Shown: positions 16,938-25,302, numbered from the stretch's first letter. The stretch: DNA of 64,000 nt from Butyricicoccus_B sp017886875 (GCA_963931655.1 OZ007036.1:1426001-1490000); one strand, 5' to 3'. Numbers and translations: made by a program. Notes: generated by a model not told the origin, from the letters alone.

Positions 16938-17951
16938 TTACTCCTTTCGCTCAATTACAACAGCATGGCATATACCAACAATAGGTTGACCTTGTTGTAT
17001 AGATGTAGGGCTCATAAGAGCACCAGTACCGGCAAATATAAGCTTTTTAAGATTTTTATTTAACATTTCATCGAGTAAATGACCACAAAGCACAGCAGCA
17101 GAACAGCCACAACCAGAGCCACCAGAGTGTACATCTTGAGTATCACCATAAAGCATAGAGCCACAATCACTATAAACTCTTGTAATATCTATTTTATTTT
17201 CATTAAATAAATCTACAAGTAAGGTTGCACCTAAATCACCTAAATCACCAGTAACTATAATATCATAATCATTAGGTTTTGTATTTGTATCGTTAAAAAG
17301 GTTATAAATAGTATCAAATGCCGCAGGAGCCATAGCAGCCCCCATATTGTTAGCATCTTTGATACCCATTTCTACCATTTTGCCTATAATTGCATGAGTT
17401 ATACAAAAATGATTATTATTTGTTTTTTCTAGCACAGCAGCACCAGCAGCGGTAGCAGTCCATTGTGCAGTAGGTGGACGTTGACCGCCATAAGCAAGAG
17501 GAAATCTATATTGACGTTCAGCAGAACAAAAATGAGAAGAAGCAGCAGCAATTATTTTATTTGCACTTCCAGCATCTATTAAACATGCACCTGTGAGCAG
17601 ACTTTCAGCCATGGTTGAGCAAGCACCATAAAGCCCTAAAAATGGTTTATTAGAATTTAGACAAGCAAATGTAGAACCTATACATTGATTTAATAAATCT
17701 CCAGCAATGATTACATCTATATCTGAGAATTTATAATTAGATTTTTGCATAGCGGTAGTTATAGCTGTTTGTTGCATTTTACTTTCAGCTAATTCCCAGC
17801 TTTTTTGATTGCATTTTGCATCTTGTTTTATTACATCAAAACAGCCTTTTAAAGGGCCATTACCTTCTTTTTTTCCTACAACGGCAGCATAACCACATAT
17901 TTCGGGCGAGTTATCAAAAGCAATGGTATATTTGCCAATACGTCTTGCCAT
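16938..17951 (-). CDS. spoVAD: Stage V sporulation protein AD
   Basis: A soluble thiolase/FabH-fold protein that binds dipicolinic acid and works with SpoVAC and SpoVAE in DPA transport in spores. Visible family segments are the N-terminal FDNSPEICGYAAVVGKKEG, GDLLNQCIGSTFA, FLGLYGACSTMAESL (the Cys position of the thiolase fold), SSHFCSAERQYRFPLAYG and HSGGSGCGCSA. Length 337 is standard. The ATG at 17951 has a AAAAGGAGTGAT site. It leads a two-gene operon with spoVAE. Strong evidence that the organism forms endospores. Confidence 0.94.
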   Translation of the reverse strand: MARRIGKYTIAFDNSPEICGYAAVVGKKEGNGPLKGCFDVIKQDAKCNQKSWELAESKMQQTAITTAMQKSNYKFSDIDVIIAGDLLNQCIGSTFACLNSNKPFLGLYGACSTMAESLLTGACLIDAGSANKIIAAASSHFCSAERQYRFPLAYGGQRPPTAQWTATAAGAAVLEKTNNNHFCITHAIIGKMVEMGIKDANNMGAAMAPAAFDTIYNLFNDTNTKPNDYDIIVTGDLGDLGATLLVDLFNENKIDITRVYSDCGSMLYGDTQDVHSGGSGCGCSAAVLCGHLLDEMLNKNLKKLIFAGTGALMSPTSIQQGQPIVGICHAVVIERKE

Positions 17952-18149
17952 TTATATTATCACTCCTTTTAATACTTACACTGTTATTTTGCACGATATT
18001 TTACATAATATACTGATTTTGAAAAGTATTTGTGTTATGAAAATGACAAAAAATAATTATATTAAAAAACAATGCTATTGAAAATAGTGATTGTATGTTA
18101 TACTGTTGTTGTATGGAAAATTAAAGTTTATTAAAGGAGCAATTGATAA

Positions 18150-18554
18150 ATGTTTTGCACTAAATGCGGAGCAAAAATGTATAATGATAATGCTGAATTT
18201 TGTAGTGTGTGTGGTGCACCACTAAAACAAAAGAATAATAGCATGTCATATCAGCCTAACACATATAATTTTAAAAATGATGTAGAGCAAAAAGAAGATG
18301 ATGATGAATGGTTAAATCCTGAAGCAATAAAAGAAATTTGGAATGTGCCACAAGGTAATAATCAGCCTCAAAAAGAGGATTTATTGCCAGATGGTACACC
18401 AGAATGGTTTGATGAAATAAGACAAGAAGAAGAATATGAAGAATATAAAAGCAAATTTCATATAACTGAGCACCCGCTTATAGTAACAAGTTTAGTTGCA
18501 TTTTTGATGGTGATAATTTCAATTATATCTATAGTTACTATTTTGAATGTATAG
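18150..18554 (+). CDS. Zinc-ribbon membrane protein
   Basis: 134 residues. The N-terminus MFCTKCGAKMYNDNAEFCSVCGAPL is a four-Cys zinc ribbon (CxxC...CxxC), followed by an acidic low-complexity linker (residues 45-105, rich in Glu, Asp, Gln) and one C-terminal membrane helix (about 110-131). Such tail-anchored zinc-ribbon proteins are common in Clostridia and have no known common function. An extended -10 (TGTTATACT at 18096-18104) lies upstream and AAAGGAGC precedes the ATG. Single-gene unit. Confidence 0.75.
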   Translation: MFCTKCGAKMYNDNAEFCSVCGAPLKQKNNSMSYQPNTYNFKNDVEQKEDDDEWLNPEAIKEIWNVPQGNNQPQKEDLLPDGTPEWFDEIRQEEEYEEYKSKFHITEHPLIVTSLVAFLMVIISIISIVTILNV

Positions 18555-18590
18555 AACAAACCGCACTCAAAAATATGAGTGCGGTTTGTT
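18555..18590. terminator. Hairpin between the zinc-ribbon gene and pepF
   Basis: A 15-bp perfect stem (18555-18569 with 18576-18590, arm AACAAACCGCACTCA) lies directly after the zinc-ribbon gene's stop and next to the parS-like site. T tracts are partial (GTTTGTTTGTTTC), so termination is likely on the plus strand but not certain. Confidence 0.65.
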
Positions 18591-18606
18591 TGTTTCATGT
18601 GAAACA
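18591..18606. promoter_or_regulatory. parS-like site 4 (TGTTTCATGTGAAACA)
   Basis: Fourth exact copy of the 16-mer. It directly touches the pepF stop codon at 18607, the same arrangement as site 1 at the asnB stop. Confidence 0.75.
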
Positions 18607-20397
18607 TTATTTGCAAAGAGTATTTAATTCATCAGTTAAAGCTTTGAAAAGCTTAAGAGCATTGTTTATAGGCTCAGAAGAATTCATATCTATTCCAGCG
18701 ATTTTAAGCAGAGAAACAGGGTCACTAGAGCAACCACCAGATAAAAATTTTAAATAATCATCAACCGCAGGTTTGCCTTCTTTTAGTATTCTTTGTGATA
18801 GAGCAATAGCAGCAGAAAAACCAGTTGCATATTGGTACACATAAAAATCATAATAGAAATGAGGTATTCTAGCCCATTCCAAAGCTATTTCATTATCAAG
18901 ATGAATTTCTTCACCATAATATTGCTTATTTAAAGCAGCATATTTTTCATCTAATGCATCAGCAGTTAAAGCTTCACCGTTTTTAACCTTTTCACTGCAC
19001 CAAAGCTCAAATTCAGCAAACATAGTTTGACGATAAAGTGTACCTCTAAACTGCTCTAAAAAATGATTTATTAAATATGCACGTTTTTTATTATCTGATG
19101 TTTTACTTAGTAAATATTGCATCAGCAATGCTTCATTACAGGTGGAGGCAACCTCAGCCACAAAGATAACATAGCTTGCATAAGTTGAAGTTTGATTTTT
19201 ATTAGATAGATAAGAGTGTAAAGCGTGTCCCATCTCATGAACAAGAGTAAACACATCATCAAGAGTATCAGTGTAATTTAAAAGCACGTAAGGGTGAACA
19301 CCATAAGCACCAGCAGAATAAGCACCAGAGCGTTTACCTGTATTTTCATATACATCAATCCATCTATTGTTAAAGCCTTCCTTTAGCATTGAAATATAAT
19401 CATCACCAAGAGGCTTTAGTGCTTCAAGGGTTATAGCTTTCGCTTCATCATAAGATATTTTAAAATCTTCATCTGGTATAATTGGTGCATACATATCATA
19501 AAAATGAAGTTCATCTAAATCAAGTAGTTTTTTTCTAAGTGCTACATAATCATGCATACTTGATAGATTTTCATGAACGGTTTCTATTAAATTATGATAT
19601 ATAGAAGTAGGCACTTCAGTATCATCTAAAGAGGCTTCAAGAGGAGAATTATATTTTCTCATATTAGCCATGAATTTTAATTGCTGCATTTGGCTATTTA
19701 AAATAGCGGCAGAAGTATTTCTGAATTTTCTGTATTCCCCATAGAGTGCTTCAAAAGCAGATTTACGAAGTTGTCGGTCAGTGCTTTGAAGTAGAGGAAC
19801 AAAACTCCCATGAGTTATAGAATGTTTATTGCCGTTTGAGTCGGTGGCATCATTAAATGTCATATCTGCATCATTTAGCATAGAAAAGATTTCATCAGGA
19901 GCCTGTCTTAACATACCAGTAGCAGCTAAAATTTCCTCACATTCTTTGGAAAGAATATGTTCTTTTTGGCGTCTAATTCTATCAAGCATTAAGCGATAAT
20001 GTTCAAGCTCATTAAGCTCTTTATAAAAACCTTGCAGTTTTTCTTCATCAATAGAAAGTAGCTCTGGTATTTCAAATGCAAAGGCTTGATTTATTTCCAC
20101 AGCAACAGCAGAATATTTATTTTTCATTTGCTGATACACAGAGTTTCTAGTATCTTCATCAGATTTACGATAAGCATAATTTCCTAGTCTGTCCATATTA
20201 ACAGATAGCTCATCTTGAAGTTTTAGAAAATCTAAAAGAGTTTTAGCATTATCTGATAAATGACCAGAATAAGCAGTTATTTTATTTATATATTCTTTGG
20301 TTTCTGAGAGTTTATTTTCCCAAGCTTCATCACTAGCGAATAAATCAGCTAAATTCCAAGTGAACTCTGACTGCATTTCATTTCTTAATTTTGCCAT
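18607..20397 (-). CDS. pepF: Oligoendopeptidase F (M3 family)
   Basis: A cytosolic zinc metallopeptidase that degrades oligopeptides of about 7-17 residues. HEMGHALHSY with the HExxH zinc motif starts at residue 387; the third ligand lies in the downstream EVASTCNEALL helix. The N-terminal LRNEMQSEFTWNLADLF is typical of the PepF/M3B group and the 596-residue length matches. The ATG at 20397 follows AAGGAGATTT. Single gene. It could help recycle peptides or spore-related signals; nothing here shows this. Confidence 0.95.
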   Translation of the reverse strand: MAKLRNEMQSEFTWNLADLFASDEAWENKLSETKEYINKITAYSGHLSDNAKTLLDFLKLQDELSVNMDRLGNYAYRKSDEDTRNSVYQQMKNKYSAVAVEINQAFAFEIPELLSIDEEKLQGFYKELNELEHYRLMLDRIRRQKEHILSKECEEILAATGMLRQAPDEIFSMLNDADMTFNDATDSNGNKHSITHGSFVPLLQSTDRQLRKSAFEALYGEYRKFRNTSAAILNSQMQQLKFMANMRKYNSPLEASLDDTEVPTSIYHNLIETVHENLSSMHDYVALRKKLLDLDELHFYDMYAPIIPDEDFKISYDEAKAITLEALKPLGDDYISMLKEGFNNRWIDVYENTGKRSGAYSAGAYGVHPYVLLNYTDTLDDVFTLVHEMGHALHSYLSNKNQTSTYASYVIFVAEVASTCNEALLMQYLLSKTSDNKKRAYLINHFLEQFRGTLYRQTMFAEFELWCSEKVKNGEALTADALDEKYAALNKQYYGEEIHLDNEIALEWARIPHFYYDFYVYQYATGFSAAIALSQRILKEGKPAVDDYLKFLSGGCSSDPVSLLKIAGIDMNSSEPINNALKLFKALTDELNTLCK

Positions 20398-20458
20398 AAT
20401 AAATCTCCTTTTTTAAAAATTAGTATAACCAAAAATATTATATCATAAAAAAGAAAAA

Positions 20459-20497
20459 ATTCCCTCGGAAATAATAGGGAGATATTTCCAAGGGAAT
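20459..20497 (-). terminator. Terminator of the SLH-DHHW gene
   Basis: Minus-strand stem with arms ATTCCCTTGGAAATA and TATTTCCGAGGGAAT (one mismatch) followed by TTTTTTC. It ends the surface-protein transcript. Confidence 0.85.
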
Positions 20498-20507
20498 GAA
20501 GATATTA

Positions 20508-22361
20508 TTATCTTAAAACAACAGTGTTAATAATTTGGTCGTTATACATAAATAGTACATCTTTACCAGTAAAATCAACATACTGAGGAAGTAAAGAGCT
20601 TGCCATATAACGTAAATCTACAAGAGTTATAGTTTTATAGTTTTCGATTAAAAGAGGAGCAAGACTACAAGCATAAGAGTCTCTAAACATTACAAGTTCT
20701 TTATCAGACTTAGCAGAGTCATTAGTTATTGTAAGTAAAGGGGTAGAGCCAGATAAAAACATATCATAAGGAGTAGAAGTTTCAAGTTTAGCAGTATTAT
20801 AAACCTTAGTAAAGTCTTTATCTTGGAAGTTATCAACAGTAGCATTGTCAATAGCTTCATTAGTTAAATAGGTCATTGTTTCATGAGCAAAATTTTCTTT
20901 GTTATAACCATGCTGACCTGTGAAGTTTGGAACAGAGTTCTTTGTAAAAGTCGATAGGTCAACAGTAAAGCCCATTGTTTCGCCTAAAGCATCTAAAACA
21001 CCTTGTAGACCTTCTTGTTTCCAGTGAGGGTCAGTTTTTAAATAGTCATCAAGCTCAAGAGTGCCAGTTAAATCAATTTCTTTAGCACTTGTTATACCAG
21101 AGCGAATTATATTCATCATAGATGTGTAATCAAAAGGATTTTCAACTTTATCATTTATAAAGTATTGTTTGCTAGGAATTACAGCATAATAGATATTAGA
21201 TGAACCACTTAGATATTCTTTGCAAACACTTTCAACTTTATTTGTAAAGTTTGTTACATACTCTGTGTTAATAGTGCCCATAGAGTCCATATAAAAATCG
21301 TTATATTGAATTAAGCCATCAGCATTAACAATAGGCTTATCTTCTTCAGGCTTTTCTTCTGTTTCGCCATCAAGCTCAAGAGCGTTAAAGCTATCAATAA
21401 TACCTTGTGGATTAGTGTTATCCATAACAAGTAAAATTAAGTTACCTTTGTTTGTAACCATAACATTTTCAGGGTCAACACCTACACAAATCCACTTTTG
21501 AGGATTTACATTTTCCTTGATATCATTCATCATTTTAGTTACATCTGTACCATCTTTAACACGTACAAGACATACAGAATGTGCAGAAGAACTCATCATA
21601 GGTTCACTAGCAATAGCTTCTTCAATACCATCAATGGTTTTTAGACCTAGATAATATTCAACATTATCAGCAGTAATGGTAGTTATAGCAGTTGCAGGAG
21701 TTTCAAACTCTACACCTTCATATATTGACTTCATAATGCCTTCAAGAGAATTTGCATCTGGCACAAGGTTTAAAGAGTCAATAAGCTTAACGCACTCAGC
21801 ACGAGTGATATTATTTTTAGGTCTGATAGTGCCATCTTGATAGCCGTTAGTATAACCATTTTCAACAAAAGCAGCTACAGCATCTAAAGCATAATCAGAA
21901 ATTGTATTTGCATCAGAGAACTTATTTACTACACTTGTATCAGTAGCAGTTAAACGAGTAGCACGAGCAAGCATAACCATAACTTGTTCACGGGTTATAT
22001 TATTTTGAGGATTAAATTTTTCATCTTCAGATATTATTTGAAGTGTGCAAAGCTTTTGAACTGCGTCAAAATACCAAGCACTTTCAGGAACATCAGTATA
22101 ACGGTGGTCAGTAGGTACACTAGGGTCATCAAGTAGTTTAGAAAGAACGGTTGCAAATTCTGCACGGGTCATATTATTATTAGGGCGGAAAGTATCATCT
22201 TCATAGCCATTTATAACACCCGCATCAATAAATTTTTCGATATAGTCTTTAGCCCAGTGATTAGAAATATCATTTACAGCATAAGCAGACATAGAGCTAC
22301 TTAATAAAACAGCAGACATAGCAATAGCTGCTGAACGAGATAAAAAAGTCTTTTTGCTCAT
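20508..22361 (-). CDS. S-layer-homology protein with DUF4358-like and DHHW domains
   Basis: A 617-residue secreted cell-surface protein. A Sec signal peptide (about 1-29, ending SMSAYA) precedes three SLH domains (about 30-70, 90-130, 150-190: HWAKDYI, GYEDDTFRPNNNMTRAEFA, GYQDGTIRPKNNITRAE) that anchor to wall polysaccharide. Residues about 210-330 resemble DUF4358. Residues about 340-615 resemble a DHHW/AlgX-type SGNH module with TDPHWKQEG (Asp, His) and MFRDSYACS (likely nucleophile Ser). Relatives O-acetylate extracellular polysaccharides together with an MBOAT partner, which is absent here. I start at the ATG 10 bases after AAAGGAG; a TTG three codons earlier is too close. Confidence 0.8.
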   Translation of the reverse strand: MSKKTFLSRSAAIAMSAVLLSSSMSAYAVNDISNHWAKDYIEKFIDAGVINGYEDDTFRPNNNMTRAEFATVLSKLLDDPSVPTDHRYTDVPESAWYFDAVQKLCTLQIISEDEKFNPQNNITREQVMVMLARATRLTATDTSVVNKFSDANTISDYALDAVAAFVENGYTNGYQDGTIRPKNNITRAECVKLIDSLNLVPDANSLEGIMKSIYEGVEFETPATAITTITADNVEYYLGLKTIDGIEEAIASEPMMSSSAHSVCLVRVKDGTDVTKMMNDIKENVNPQKWICVGVDPENVMVTNKGNLILLVMDNTNPQGIIDSFNALELDGETEEKPEEDKPIVNADGLIQYNDFYMDSMGTINTEYVTNFTNKVESVCKEYLSGSSNIYYAVIPSKQYFINDKVENPFDYTSMMNIIRSGITSAKEIDLTGTLELDDYLKTDPHWKQEGLQGVLDALGETMGFTVDLSTFTKNSVPNFTGQHGYNKENFAHETMTYLTNEAIDNATVDNFQDKDFTKVYNTAKLETSTPYDMFLSGSTPLLTITNDSAKSDKELVMFRDSYACSLAPLLIENYKTITLVDLRYMASSLLPQYVDFTGKDVLFMYNDQIINTVVLR

Positions 22362-22458
22362 ATTAAACAATCTCCTTTAAAGAAATTTTTGGTGTTAGGT
22401 TTTGTAATGTTAGACGATATAAAAAATACAAAAGTTCCAAATTATTTTAAAAAATATA

Positions 22459-23628
22459 TCAACTGCTTTTTAATAGACGTTCACTTAATGTATCAATAAG
22501 AAAAGCACCAAAAGGAGCTGTTATTAAAATAGCAAGTACAGCAGCAGTCAAAACTGTATGACCGCAAGCAAAGCCTAAAGAAAGAGGAACAGAACCAATA
22601 GCAGCTTGCACAGTAGCCTTAGGGCAATAAGCAATCATTGAAAAGAGCCTTTCTTTTCTTGTTAAAGCGGTTTTAGTAACTGATATACCTACACCAACCA
22701 TTCTAAATAACAATGCACCAATAAGCATAATTACAGCGGATATTCCAAACATCACAATGTAGGAAAGCTCAACCGCAGCACCTACAAGCACAAATAATAT
22801 AATTTCTGCAAATACCCAAACATTTCCTAATGGAAGTGATATGCTTTTTGCAATATCTGGTGTTTTGCGGAAAATAACAATGCCAATAGTCATAACAGAA
22901 AGCATACCTGAAAATGGTATAGGTGATATATCTTCAAGTGACATACATAAGAAACCAACGGATAAAAGAATAATTAACATAAGTATATTTGATAAATTAG
23001 TATACTTAAATATAGCAATTAGCAAAACACCGATTATAATACCAAATATTATTCCAAGAATAATGCTTATAGGAATATCAAGCAGCACAGCAGGGGAGAA
23101 GTTACCACCCTGTATCATGGTGCAAAAAGCAGAAAACATAACAAGTACAAAAACATCATCAACTGACGAACCAGCTAAAATCATCTGTGGTATAGCGTGT
23201 TCAGTGCCAAGTTTTTTATCTATGAGGTTTAACATACGAGGTACAACAACAGCAGGGGATACCGCAGCAATTACAGAGCCAAGCAAAGCACCTTCAAGAT
23301 AAGATAAATCTAAAAGCATAGGTGCAAGCAAAGTACAGCCTAAAATTTCAAAACAAGCGGGAACAAAGCAAAGCATAATAGCAGGTCTGCCAACTTTTTT
23401 TAATTCAGTTAAATCAAGTGCAAGACCAGCACGAAGTAAAATAACAATTAAAGCAAATCTTCTTAAATCTGATGACAGTGCCAGAAAATCGCTTGATAAT
23501 ACATTAGATACATCGCCAAGGAGTAAACCAGCGATTAAATATCCAACCAAAGCGGGAAGTTTAAGTTTTATACATATACGACCAAGTATAATACCTAAAA
23601 GAAAAATAAAAGCTAAATTCCATAACAT
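22459..23628 (-). CDS. Cation:proton antiporter (CPA family), fluoride-riboswitch controlled
   Basis: 389 residues with about 11-12 membrane segments. Typical antiporter features are the N-terminal LPALVGYLIAGLLLGD and the core AVIAAVSPAVVVPRML and GSSVDDVFVLVMF (the conserved double-Asp region) plus FVLVGAAVEL. Such proteins exchange Na+ or K+ for H+. The start is the ATG at 23628, ten bases after AAAGGA; upstream in-frame codons lie within the leader RNA. A fluoride-type aptamer and overlapping terminator precede it, so its likely job is fluoride resistance, perhaps as an ion exporter or by pH relief. Exact ion specificity is unknown. Confidence 0.85.
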   Translation of the reverse strand: MLWNLAFIFLLGIILGRICIKLKLPALVGYLIAGLLLGDVSNVLSSDFLALSSDLRRFALIVILLRAGLALDLTELKKVGRPAIMLCFVPACFEILGCTLLAPMLLDLSYLEGALLGSVIAAVSPAVVVPRMLNLIDKKLGTEHAIPQMILAGSSVDDVFVLVMFSAFCTMIQGGNFSPAVLLDIPISIILGIIFGIIIGVLLIAIFKYTNLSNILMLIILLSVGFLCMSLEDISPIPFSGMLSVMTIGIVIFRKTPDIAKSISLPLGNVWVFAEIILFVLVGAAVELSYIVMFGISAVIMLIGALLFRMVGVGISVTKTALTRKERLFSMIAYCPKATVQAAIGSVPLSLGFACGHTVLTAAVLAILITAPFGAFLIDTLSERLLKSS

Positions 23629-23660
23629 AAAAAACAATCCTTTCGTATATGCAGGCAAAT

Positions 23661-23714
23661 AAAAAAGCCGATAACTTGCCTGCAAAAATAAATTTGCAGA
23701 AGTCATCAGCTAAA
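23661..23714 (-). terminator. Attenuator hairpin of the fluoride riboswitch
   Basis: On the minus strand the 3' part of the aptamer (AGCTGATGACTTCTGCAAA) can pair with TTTGCAG...AAGT-ATC-GCT downstream, forming a long imperfect hairpin followed by TTTTTT at 23666-23661. Formation of this terminator excludes the aptamer fold, so ligand binding should allow read-through. Confidence 0.75.
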
Positions 23715-23766
23715 AAATCTCAGCGGTTTAGGGTAAAAACCCAGAGGAGAACTTCATTCCTCGCCT
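23696..23766 (-). ncRNA. Fluoride riboswitch (crcB motif)
   Basis: Reading the minus strand, the leader contains GGAATGAAGTTCTCC, then a short hairpin, TAAACCGCT, and after another loop AGCTGATGACTTCTGC. This matches the crcB/fluoride aptamer layout: GAAGT pairs with ACTTC, and the AAACCGC and GCTGATGA blocks are conserved. Fluoride binding is known to switch on crcB, fluoride channels and antiporters. The gene downstream is an antiporter, a recognised member of that regulon. Confidence 0.85.
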
Positions 23767-23769
23767 AAA

Positions 23770-23798
23770 ATTATACTTTAATATATAAATATAGTCAA
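23770..23798 (-). promoter_or_regulatory. Sigma-A promoter for the fluoride-riboswitch transcript
   Basis: Minus-strand TTGACT (23798-23793), 17-bp spacer, TATAAT (23775-23770). The predicted start falls right at the 5' end of the aptamer. The -35 box overlaps the stop codon of the upstream ttcA-like gene, so transcription from that gene may enter the leader too. Confidence 0.85.
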
Positions 23799-24607
23799 GA
23801 GTTAAACTTATCTAAAAAGCTATGGTTTTCTGTTTTGCCAATACGCCAACCTAAAACCTTATTAACATCAACATTTTTAACAGCGTTTAAAATATTGGCT
23901 TCTATTTGAGGATTAATTGCAGCAAGACTTGCAATTAGTTTTTTAATTTCAGCTCGTTTAGTATCATCTTTTTTTTCTGATACAGGACAACCACAGGGCA
24001 TAAAAGTAAGACCACAGGTATTTACCCAATTAGTGACATCTTTTTCACGCACAAAATATAAAGGGCGAATAAGCTCCATATTTTGATAGTTTTTGCTTTT
24101 GAGCTTTGGAAGCATAGCTTGTATTTGACCACCATAAATAATGCTTAGCAAAACAGTTTCAATAGCATCATCATAATGATGACCAAGGGCGATTTTATTA
24201 CAACCTCTTTTTTGAGCCTCGCTGTAAAGATATCCACGACGCATTTTGGCACATAAAAAACAAGGGTGTTCAGCACTATGTTTACTTATTATTCTTAACA
24301 CATCGGTTTCAAAAAATTCTATAGGTATATTTAGCTTTTTTGCGTTTTGCTCTATATGCTCACGAATATTTTTTGAATAACCAGAGTCCATTGCAAGAAA
24401 AATAAGTGAAAAATCTATACCGCTATATTTTTGATAATTTTGCAGTAGTTTCGCAAGCAACATAGAGTCTTTACCACCAGAAATACATACAGCAATTTTA
24501 TCTCCTGTTTCAATCATTTTAAATTCTTTTATTGCTTTGATTGTTTTATCTCTAAGCGTTTTAGAAAAATCTTTTGTAAGTGTTCGTTCAATTTCTTTAA
24601 AATTCAT
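23795..24607 (-). CDS. TtcA-like tRNA 2-thiocytidine synthase (PP-loop ATPase)
   Basis: 270 residues of the N-type ATP-pyrophosphatase fold with the PP-loop SGGKDS at residues 43-48. HPCFLCAKMRRGYLY (CxxC) and a further Cys pair in MPCGCP are the cysteines that hold a [4Fe-4S] cluster in TtcA, and LGHHYDDAIETVLLS is a family signature. TtcA sulfurates C32 of certain tRNAs. Other members of the broad TtcA/TtuA group modify other positions, so the target base is not certain. Single gene, ATG at 24607. Confidence 0.85.
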   Translation of the reverse strand: MNFKEIERTLTKDFSKTLRDKTIKAIKEFKMIETGDKIAVCISGGKDSMLLAKLLQNYQKYSGIDFSLIFLAMDSGYSKNIREHIEQNAKKLNIPIEFFETDVLRIISKHSAEHPCFLCAKMRRGYLYSEAQKRGCNKIALGHHYDDAIETVLLSIIYGGQIQAMLPKLKSKNYQNMELIRPLYFVREKDVTNWVNTCGLTFMPCGCPVSEKKDDTKRAEIKKLIASLAAINPQIEANILNAVKNVDVNKVLGWRIGKTENHSFLDKFNS

Positions 24608-25057
24608 ATAAGTACCTCGACAGAATAAAACAGTGAAAATGTTATATTAAAACCATATAGATAGAAAATTTAAGCAATATAAAAATCAATATAACAGTGA
24701 AAAAATTAACAAAAATATGTCATTGTGCAACATGCATATTTTTGATAAAACTTCTTTATATATTTAGTACAATGATATACTTGAATTTGCTTATAAATAA
24801 GAGTATTCTTATTATAGTGAAACAAACAAATAACATCTAACTGAGAACCATGTTAGATTTTAGACATGGAAGACTCGCATAAAATAGCTCATATCACCTC
24901 TTTTCTCTTCTTCTCAGACAACTTCGCTGATTGTTAGCGGAGTTGTTTTTTGTTATAAATACCATGTAAAATGTTATCATAAAATTTGTGGTAAAACAAT
25001 GAGTTTATATTAAAATAAGCACACAAAAAAATTTTTTAAAAAATTTGCAAAAAAGGC
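24608..25057. other. Intergenic region upstream of tRNA-Leu with an orphan terminator
   Basis: No credible protein gene. The left part serves as upstream region of the ttcA-like gene; the centre holds two alternative hairpins (CATCTAAC with GTTAGAT; CCATGT with ACATGG at about 24850-24880) and a complete plus-strand intrinsic terminator at 24918-24951. The right part is plain AT-rich DNA leading to the tRNA promoter. Confidence 0.6.
24780..24951 (+). ncRNA. Candidate small RNA ending at an orphan terminator
   Basis: An intrinsic terminator (ACAACTTCGCT/AGCGGAGTTGT, then TTTTT) stands on the plus strand although every gene to its left as far as 18.6 kb runs leftward, so some short rightward transcript must end here. 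Upstream lie a 7-bp hairpin at about 24797 and two mutually exclusive hairpins near 24850-24880. A TATACT -10-like element at 24775 is possible but without a good -35. The class is not recognised; a 6S-type RNA is conceivable by length (about 170 nt) only. Confidence 0.4.
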
Positions 25058-25086
25058 TTTACAAATAGAAAATAATGCTGTATAAT
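25058..25086 (+). promoter_or_regulatory. Promoter of tRNA-Leu
   Basis: TTTACA (25058-25063), 17-bp spacer, TATAAT (25081-25086), 22 bp upstream of the mature tRNA 5' end. Confidence 0.85.
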
Positions 25087-25108
25087 AATCATCGTTACGC
25101 AGGGATAT

Positions 25109-25193
25109 GCGGGTGTGGCGGAATTGGCAGACGCGCCAGATTTAGGTTCTGGTATCGCGAGATGTGCAGGTTCAAGTCCTGTCACCCGCACCA
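25109..25193 (+). tRNA. tRNA-Leu (anticodon TAG)
   Basis: Acceptor stem GCGGGTG/CACCCGC, a D-arm with AATTGGCAGACGC, anticodon arm CCAGA-TTTAGGT-TCTGG giving anticodon TAG (reads CUA/CUN), a long variable arm typical of class II tRNAs, T-arm GCAGGTTCAAGTCCTGT, and an encoded CCA. It is a single tRNA gene with its own promoter and terminator. Confidence 0.96.
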
Positions 25194-25238
25194 TGCTAAT
25201 ATAAGTTATGGTGTCTAATTGATACTAAATTTGTACTA

Positions 25239-25261
25239 ACGGCTTTGAAAGTCGTTTTTTT
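25239..25261 (+). terminator. Terminator of tRNA-Leu
   Basis: Short stem ACGGCTT/AAGTCGT with a TGA loop followed by seven T residues. Confidence 0.8.
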
Positions 25262-25267
25262 ATGTCT

Positions 25268-25299
25268 AAAAAACCTCTCCTAAAAAGGAGAGGTTTTTT
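25268..25299. terminator. Bidirectional terminator before the hydrogenase gene
   Basis: An 11-bp stem (AAAACCTCTCC with its complement) around a TAAAAA loop, with T runs on both strands, directly downstream of the leftward hydrogenase gene. Confidence 0.9.
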
Positions 25300-25302
25300 C
25301 GT

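Noticed and set aside
22841..23302. 153-codon rightward frame inside the antiporter gene
   Set aside because: Antisense of a membrane-protein gene in the matching frame; the translation has no plausible domain.
24780..24951. SRP RNA, RNase P RNA or tmRNA
   Set aside because: None of their conserved cores (GGAAGGAAGC-type loop, P4 helix, tRNA-like domain) is present.
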